64,000 bases of DNA from Echinometra lucunter. Taxonomy: Eukaryota > Echinodermata > Echinoidea > Camarodonta > Echinometridae. The stretch lies in assembly GCA_029962745.1 (NCBI GenBank), contig CM057167.1:25148642-25212641 (forward strand), read 5' to 3'. The notes beneath the pieces were generated by a model. That model did not search any database. It worked only from the letters and a program-made list of their open reading frames with translations, and was not told the DNA's origin. The position numbers and the translations under genes are program-made. Below, piece after piece: positions 53,101 to 61,600 of this stretch (position 1 is its first letter; each line of letters begins with the position of its first letter).

Positions 53101-56100
53101 AAACTAAATGATAAATTCAATCTATCAATCAATCACTCAATCAATTTAATTAATTCATTAATTGATAAGCATTTAATTAAATTATCCTTTAACCAATCAC
53201 TCTCTCTCTTCCCCACAAAGTGCTTCATGAACGAGTTAAGTGATAAGTACACTGCCACCTACGGCCAGGGCTGGGGCTGGATGCAGGAAGAAGAGTAACC
53301 AAATCTTCCAGTGACAGGAAAACCTTGTGAACATTGCCACCCAGAGCCAGGAAGGAGAAGAGTATATTGCCCACTCTTCCAGCAACAAGGAAATCTTGTG
53401 GACACTGCCACCCAGGGCCAGGGCTGGGGCCCGGGGCAGCTGGAAAGGAGGAAGGTAGCTAACTCATATCAAGAGGCTCCCTGATGCTAGGGGATGAGAA
53501 TACCCATATACATGTATGGTAAGTATTTTGAAGGTACTATACTTTCCTTTTAATTTCATTTTACTTTCGACCGACCGACCAACCAACCAATGAATAAAAT
53601 AATCAGCCCTTTAATTAGTCATCCAGTCAATTAATCATTCACTTTATCCTCCAGTAGTACATAGATCAACACATCAAATAACAAATAACAAATAAACGAA
53701 TCAGTCAGTGAATTAACTCATACCAGTATTTTATTTTGAGTTACAACTTCCTGCTCATACAATCTATCAATCAATCAATCAATCAATCAATTAATTGAAT
53801 AAATAAATGAATGAATAAAAAATCAATAATCTATCTCTCTCTCTCTCTGCTCCACACAGCGCTTCATAAGGTCTAATGATTAGGAAATCTGGTAGACACT
53901 GCCACCAGGGCCAGGGCTGGGCTCTGGCCAACAAGGAGGAGAGTAGCTAACTAATATCAAGAGGCTCACCTGATGCTAGGCGATAAGACTACCCATATAT
54001 GGTTAGTATTTTGATGGTACTATACTTTCCTTTTGATTTCATTTTATTTTCAACCAATCAACCAATGAATGAATAATCAGTCCTTTCATCAAGTTAACCA
54101 GTCAATTAATCAGTCATTAAATTGATCGATCAATTACCAATCCATCAGTGCCCAATAAATCAGTCACTTAATTAAATATGAATCCAGTTATAAATGAGTC
54201 AGACCCCCAATAGTATGCAGACTACAAATCAAAAATAAGCAACAGTGCATCCGTGAATGAATTCTTACAGTACCAAATGAATAAATGAATCATCAATCAA
54301 TTAATCAATCAATCATCCTAATAACCAAATGATTTTCCCCCATTTTACAGGAGAGAAACATGGGCATGAGCTATCCACCTCCCCTTCCTTAATGCGACAT
54401 ATTGGATATCATCAAACGCCAAGTCGCAATGTTGGTTCTCACCTTTCAATAGGCTTTTCAAAAACTATGATGGCATTGGAGAAACTTCCATCTTTTCTCT
54501 TGGCCTAAGAAGGTGATGGATTCATTGGATTGCAGTGAAGATCATTCCATTAGTAATGACTGCAGAAGGTCATGCAGCAATCAGCATATTACAACATCCA
54601 GACTGATGTCTTAGTTATTTGAGGATGAAGTATAAAAAATCACAATCAAACTGATCAAGATCAAATTTAAGGTAAGGGTGGCTTTTTTTTTTTTTCATTT
54701 GTTCCTCCTTTTCTCATTCGTTCCTCCTTTTCTCCCCATGTGGCATGCAGTTTAATTTTTGAACGAAAGCCTGATTGTTGAAACATTATTACTAATTTCT
54801 TTATTTTAGTGAGTGATGAAACTGTAACTCTAAGTAGTTTGACTGAATTACTGCTTAGCAAAATATAATTTAGAAGAAGGATATTGTCAGTAAGTTCATC
54901 TCTCTCTCTCTCTCTTTCTCTCTCTTCATCATTTTTCTCTTCTACAGACAAGTAAGCAAAGAACTTGAGCCAGAGAGAGTCAGACGGAGAAAAATTAAAA
55001 TTACACGCCAAGACCAAAAGGCAGAGCTTGGTGTTCCTGGTGAAATTAAAACAAACGGGAACAGCTACTATTACTGCTGCAACACAGAACACACAGTCAT
55101 GGAACTGTAAAGGAACAAGACAAAGTGGCGAAATGGTGACATCAATGTGAACCAGCCTATAAGAGAAAGTGATTCCGCAGCATGGCATCACAAGTCTAAT
55201 GTAGATCTACAACAAATGATCATAACTGACGAAGTGGTGACATCATTGGCATGACCGGAACTTCTAAGCTGCCGCTGCAAGGCGAGAAAGGTAACAAAGT
55301 CAAAGTAACTATGATTTCAAGCATTAAAAGGCTGAAACCTGCATCATGAAGTGGCATCACAGAGATTAAGACTGGAATTTGGAACTGCAGTACGCAGGAT
55401 AAATGACACACAGGTGATGGCATCAGAAGCTCCTTATAAGCTGAAAACAACTTACCAAGATGGTGCCATATGGCTATCTGTTACGACTGTAAATGCAACG
55501 AAAACAGTGACTGACGTATGACATCATGAGCAGAAGCTGGCCTCACGAAAAAAAAAGGCCCATGTGACTAGATATATCTGTGCCATTGAGCCTATCATGG
55601 AACCGCAATTTTGCCAGGATCTAGGTGACAAAGTGGTCACATGGCATCATCTGTTTATGAGCAGAAGCCAAAGGGCATCAAAGAACTGCTGTCATTTCCA
55701 TCTGTATGGGCTGGGATGGAAATGGAACAAAGCAGGAAAAGTGACCCAACATTAATTCAACATCATGCGTAGGGGCCAGCCTCACAAAAACAGACTCACA
55801 GGACCATTTTTCCAGGTGACTGTCTGGTCCACGGAGAGTCAGATGCAATTATTGAAACAAAGGTATTTAAACAAAGCACGATAGCTTGGAGAGGTAAAAT
55901 CGGCTTCCCTGCCTGGCATCATAATGGACATTTTCTGGCCAACCTATAATGGGCAGCAACATGGAGAATGGAACTGCAACAGAAAGGAGGTAGAAGCCTT
56001 CTCAAAATGTGACATTATTTGTAAGTTGCTTTTGAGCAGAAATTGGACAACTACACAAGATGGCTTCAATTGGCTATCATCTGTTTCATTCAGGCTGCAT

Positions 56101-58655
56101 ATGGAATGGAACTGCAACATCGTGGAATGAATGACAATGCGGTGACGATTCATCTTCATGATATGAGAGAGAGAAAAAAAAAAACCCTCTTGTCCACATT
56201 CTCAAGAAAAAAGAGTTGCAATATGCTCCATGTAGGCAGGAATAATTGAACATTGGCCAATTGGGAGAAAGGCAAAGGTGTGGCATAAAGAAACCAACTT
56301 CCCAAAATGGCATCTCTGGGTAATTACAGGTTGGATCTATAGACTGGAAATGAAGGGCAAAGGTGTGGCTTAAAGAAAGCAACTTCACAAAATGACGTCT
56401 CTGTGCTATCATAGGCTGAATCTACACTGGAACAGAAGGGCAAAGGTGTGGCATAAACATGATAAAGAAACCAACTTCCCAAAATGGCGTCGCTGGGTTA
56501 TTACAGGCTGAATCTAGACTGGAAATGAAGGGAAAAGGTGTGGCATAAAGAAACCAACTTCCCAAAATGGCGTCGCTGGGTTATTACAGGCTGTATCTAG
56601 ACTGGAAATGAAGGGAAACAAAACATTGTCAGAGTGAAGACATTCCTTTGGGTCTTCTTGAAAGGGAAAATGGAGTGACAGCCCATGGACTTGGAGGCAA
56701 ATGTCAATACTGAATAGATTAGGTTTGATCGCCACGTGATGAAGTGCACCTGATATGAATGGAACAAGCGATTCACGGTTAGTCACAATACCTTGATATT
56801 TTCCTAATGAAATTTATGTGAAAACAAAGTCCTTTTCTAAAAGTGGTAACGTGAATATGAAATTGTTTATTCCTGTATTAGCATCCATCAAATGAGCACT
56901 CTTGATTTTTTATCCACTTTTAGTCTCTGATGATTTCCTTTTGTCAAAAATTTGCCAATTAACCTTTGTTTTATTCTTATTCTCTTTTAAATTCGAAATC
57001 ATATTCAGGAAAAATGGCAAGCCCAGCAACATGGCCAGGTCAACCCTACCAGTTTGGGAAATGAACACTCCAAAGAAATCAGTACAGGCCTTATTCTCTG
57101 CCTGCTTGGCTCTTACACATGGGAGGTATGCCTTTAAGAAATCAAAGGTTTAACTCTGAATCTAATCCTGATGGCATCTTAGATGATCCTTTCCATTTCC
57201 ACTCTTCCATGAAAGGTCTCCAAAAGAATGTGACATTGCCACTTTTGCTATGTGAGTCATAATTCAACAAGCACTGGAATGGACATACCAGCGAAAAACG
57301 GATGGAAACATTCCTAGGCAAGACAAAAGAGTGCCACGCCTACCCAAAACAAGAAGAACAGGTCCCATTGCTGAAAAAGCTTCAATCTTTGGTGGAACAT
57401 GATCATGTGAAGACCTCTCAAGGCATGCCAGGAGAGAAAAAGTCAATACTTGAAAGGAATTCTTGACAATCTGTCAACTTAGTTCTTCGAAGCATCTAAA
57501 ACTGCTGGATGGAAAAGTTCTGAAGTCACAAACAAATGAGATGAAAAAGGATTTGCAAAACTAGTACTTGACAAAGCGGGCGCCATCAAAGAAATGCAGT
57601 GGCGGTTGAAATGGGGTCAGCAACTCTTCACGATATCAGCACAGATACACCCTGAAACGGAAGAGAAATGGAAGACAATGTGACCTAAAAGAAATTCTGG
57701 CAAGCAACCAAATTCTTTGAAACAAATGCAAGTCGTGCTAAAGGCAAATAAATCTCATAAGAAATGGAAAATCCATCAAGGCTGCAATGTACAGAAGACT
57801 GGGAGTTTCCTAAGTCACTAAAATCACGATATGGCAAAAAATATCGAGGATTGACTTATGATTATCAAATTCCAACCAAGTCTGAACTTAAAACTCGGTT
57901 TAATGCATTATGCCCATATGAGAGAAAGAACCAGCCTGGACATCATGCAAAACTTAACTGGAAAGGAAAAAGGGCCAACCACGCTAAAGGTGGATGTAAA
58001 ATGCAGAACTTTATGAAATCATGTAACCGAACCGGACACGACAAGATATTGCTAATCAAAGAAAAGTTCGAAACCACCCAACAAGAAGCTTAAAACTGTG
58101 ATGCCGTCAAGTGGCACTTGAAAGGCAAAACTTGACCCGAAGAGATGACCTGCTTAAGAAACGGGAAGCAACCAAATCCATGAGAAACACACCGAGATAA
58201 TGTAGTGACATAAATTGATTTGAATCATGACGCAACTTGCTCGAAGTCAGCACCTGAAAGACAAAGCTTGACCAGAAGAAATGACGTGCTTAGGAAACAA
58301 CGAAGCGAGCAAAACCATGAGAAACACAAGAAAATGTAGTAACCTAAACAGATTTGAACCATGACGCAACATGACTGCTTTGTTCTAGAAGTTATCACAC
58401 TTAAAATGAATGGCAAAACACAAAGGCAATAAATCTGAAATGGTCATTAGCAATGAAATCTCCTGTTCCCTTTATTGTCTTGATACATCCTTTGATATGG
58501 TAGTGTGAATCAGCTCTAAAAGAAACTCATGAAGAAAATCGTGTCTACACCAGCTTTCTTGTACTTGTCAATTAATATGGTGATACATACAGAGAGTGAT
58601 TAATTTGGATATATTCCGAAGACTAGATAGATAATTATAGTGATAAGAGAATAAC

Positions 58656-58690
<35 letters not shown>

Positions 58691-61600
58691 AACAGAAACA
58701 GAGAGATGGGTTGGATGAATTAAGTTCAAACGTGATGCTATACTGTCCTTTTTTTGAGAGGAACACGAAGAATAAACTAAACTTAAATGAAAAAAAAAAA
58801 TGGTGTCGTTAAAATCACGCTCAAATAATCTTAAATTCAGTTGAGTCATTATGTAAAATGCTAATCAAGCAAAAGGTTAAGGGAACAGAAAACACTGCGA
58901 AAATCCCTAAAACCCAGGTTTTCTACTTGAGCAATTCAGTATTACCTTAAACTTTCATTGCTTTCAACAGGCAAAGTTTCAATATCAAGCCATCTTTGTC
59001 TACATTGTCATTATTGTTGCGGTATTATTTCCCTTTTAATTATCTGGTATGCATTAAGCGTCTCTAATGAACAATCTCCAAAAACTACGAAAACACCTGG
59101 GGAGAAAATAAGTAAGGATGCCATTGAATAAAACAACACATTTACATTGTATATGTATCATATATCAACACATCTCCAAATAGAACATCATCTTACATAC
59201 ACATATATCGGACATCCTGACTTACCCAACCAAACAAACACCAGCTCCCCTGGAATTGTTCTGAAGCAACAAGTATGCTAGTAGGATGGCACCTAAAAGG
59301 CATAAATGGAAAGGGATCATAATAAATCCACTTTACCCAGTAATATACTGTATTATAATTTATATGTCTTTTTACTATCCTGAACTTGTCAATCCTTTCA
59401 AATAAGTTTAAATTGGAAAATACCACATTCACATAGCTGCATTAATGCAATTGTCATCTGGACAAAAGGTGATATATATACATAAAAGATGATGAGAATT
59501 ATCAACAGATAACATTCCACCAAATAATACTCCACAAGGCTATAAACAATATTTATATTTCTTTTCTTTTGATAATCAATACATTTTTTTTTTTTTTGGG
59601 GGGGGGGGGTTAAACAAATTTGGTAAAACCCAATGCATCCGTTGCAACCTTCATCTCATGTACACTGTTACAACAAACTAAGTGCAACATTGTTGCTGTT
59701 CTTCTCGTAAAAGTGCTAATCACAAACCCAAGGATAAACAAACTCGATCTCGACTTCGACCCTACTAACACCAGCTAAGGGTACTGACATCAAATCAAAA
59801 GCATACATGTACCTTATTCAACTCGACCCAGGCCCTCTCCTGGTTCTTTGACCAACATCACCCTGACCTCGAATGGTGATGTCCACTTCAGCACCTCATT
59901 ACGTCACTGAAGCACCTTAAACCAATATAATGGGATCACAATAATAATGACCCACTAGATATGATCCTGTATCATTATCATACTTAAAATGATAAATGTT
60001 CTGGTTGACCTTAACAGTTACAGTCTTTCTTTATGAATTGTCAAACACATCATTAATTTCTCAATCAACAAAATCTAAAACATGTTATCGAACTTTGTAC
60101 TTCAATCTCTCATCTATTGTACCTTTAAATCTTGATACATAGCTAACTCAACAATTGGGTCTGATGCTAAGACTATACAATCCAATCCATGAACCTGGTC
60201 CTGGACCCTAACTAGATCTAGTTAGGGCCTACTCTTTTGGTCCTGACCTCAATTTACAATTTATTCTCTCAACCACAGAAATATCATATCTTCCCATATA
60301 TGGCTTAAAGATTCAATAGAATAGAAACACTACCGCCTTTGATTTACATGAATCCAAAACACTTCATTCTGAACAATATTCATTCAATGTCCATAATGCT
60401 AGGAACACATTTCCCATGTATTGTGAATGTGCTATCGTGCGTGCAGTGCACAAACTTGCATGACAAACAAAACTTCCCTTTTTGCTTCACAAGTTTTAAC
60501 AGTTTTCACTCATAGTCAAATCAAATTTTGAACTCTAATTACAAGTCTATGTGAACTAAGTTACATAATTTAACATACCTTTGGAACACCTCTCTTAAAC
60601 ATGAACTCTCAGCTAATTCCCGTTAACTGGCTCGATCACCGGGGACCATCTCTTGAGCTACGTATTATAGATACAGTACGTAGCGCGCTCGCGCTAGTTA
60701 TAGCGCTAGCGGCTAGTATATCCTCGAACTTTTCTTCTAACCCTCTCACTAAGATAGCCTAACCATTATCCTTCCCTCAACTTTGTGACTCTTATTTTTA
60801 TTTATCATCAGTCCACCTATCACATCGTTTAAACACATATTTTCTCTCTCTTATCTTTGCATTTATTCAGTATTACTATTAGTGTTCATCATAAAAACCA
60901 ACAAATAAAGGGTAAAGTCGCACTATTTCTATTACTTGCGCATGTACTTCACTCTCACATATCAATTAAAGTCATTAGGTGTTACTCTCTATCGTCTGCG
61001 CTAGTTGCATTCACGGAATTAATTAACGCAATTTATGACTTTAATTCTTCGTTGACATTGACCTACTTCTTACTAAGGTATCTCTGCGTCAACAAATATG
61101 AAAGAATAAAAAAAACTTATTTATTTACAATCAGTTATCATAATCCCACATATACTACTATCTGTTTTTGAGTCGTGCATAATCAAATATGTCTCATGCT
61201 ATGGGAAATTATATTAAGAGCCGTGCATTTTCTACATTTTCGTCATCTTTTATCTTCGTACTGATCCAAGATATGTAGAACGAGTTTTTGAAATGGAAAT
61301 ATTTTATTTTCTTTCATATCTACAGTGTGTATGGAAAAGATATTAAAGAGAACATTGAATGAGCAAGAACAGAACAGGAAAAGATATCAAAGAGGACATT
61401 GAATGAGCAAGAACAATTTTTGTCTCTTTATCCCATTTATCCCAGATGTTCTGAAGGCCTTGATTGCTTGTAAGGTACCTGTTGAGGACGCCCTGCTCCA
61501 TGCCATCGAATCACGGAACGTCGAAGTCGTCATGGTGATCATCGACCTTCCCGACGACGTGTCCTTACATCAGAACATAGTGAGATATGGTGGTGGGCTG

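Larger units (their letters stand above)
48447..53520 (+). repeat. Higher-order A-B array of duplicated exon modules
   Basis: Ten modules alternate strictly. Type A (AGCGCTTCAAAGATGGGTC) starts at 48447, 49367, 50304, 51741 and 52739. Type B (AAGCGCTTCATGAACGAG) starts at about 48904, 49824, 50750, 52202 and 53219. The dimer period is 920-1000 bp, stretched to 1437 bp once by subrepeat expansion. Each module has a pyrimidine tract, an acceptor-like start, a CAGGGCCAGGGCTGGGGC core, a GAGGCTCCCCTGATGCTGGA block and usually a donor-like CTATG|GTAAGT or GTAAAG. AATCA-rich spacers separate them. Type A acceptors are CAG|AG. Type B have CAAAG, which would shift the frame. Confidence 0.88.
54393..58440 (+). 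other. Non-coding stretch after the array, possibly 3' UTR of the nested gene
   Basis: No protein-like exon. It contains recurrent GTGGTGACATCA / ATGGAACTGCAA words at 54990-56160 that look like a very diverged tandem repeat, the repeats listed separately, and AATAAA near 58426. If the 54351 exon is used, this would be its 3' UTR. Confidence 0.35.

Noticed and set aside
54667..55191. 174-codon open frame on the minus strand
   Set aside because: Passes through a GA microsatellite and a Lys-rich poly-T complement, has no recognisable domain, and lies opposite repetitive non-coding sequence.
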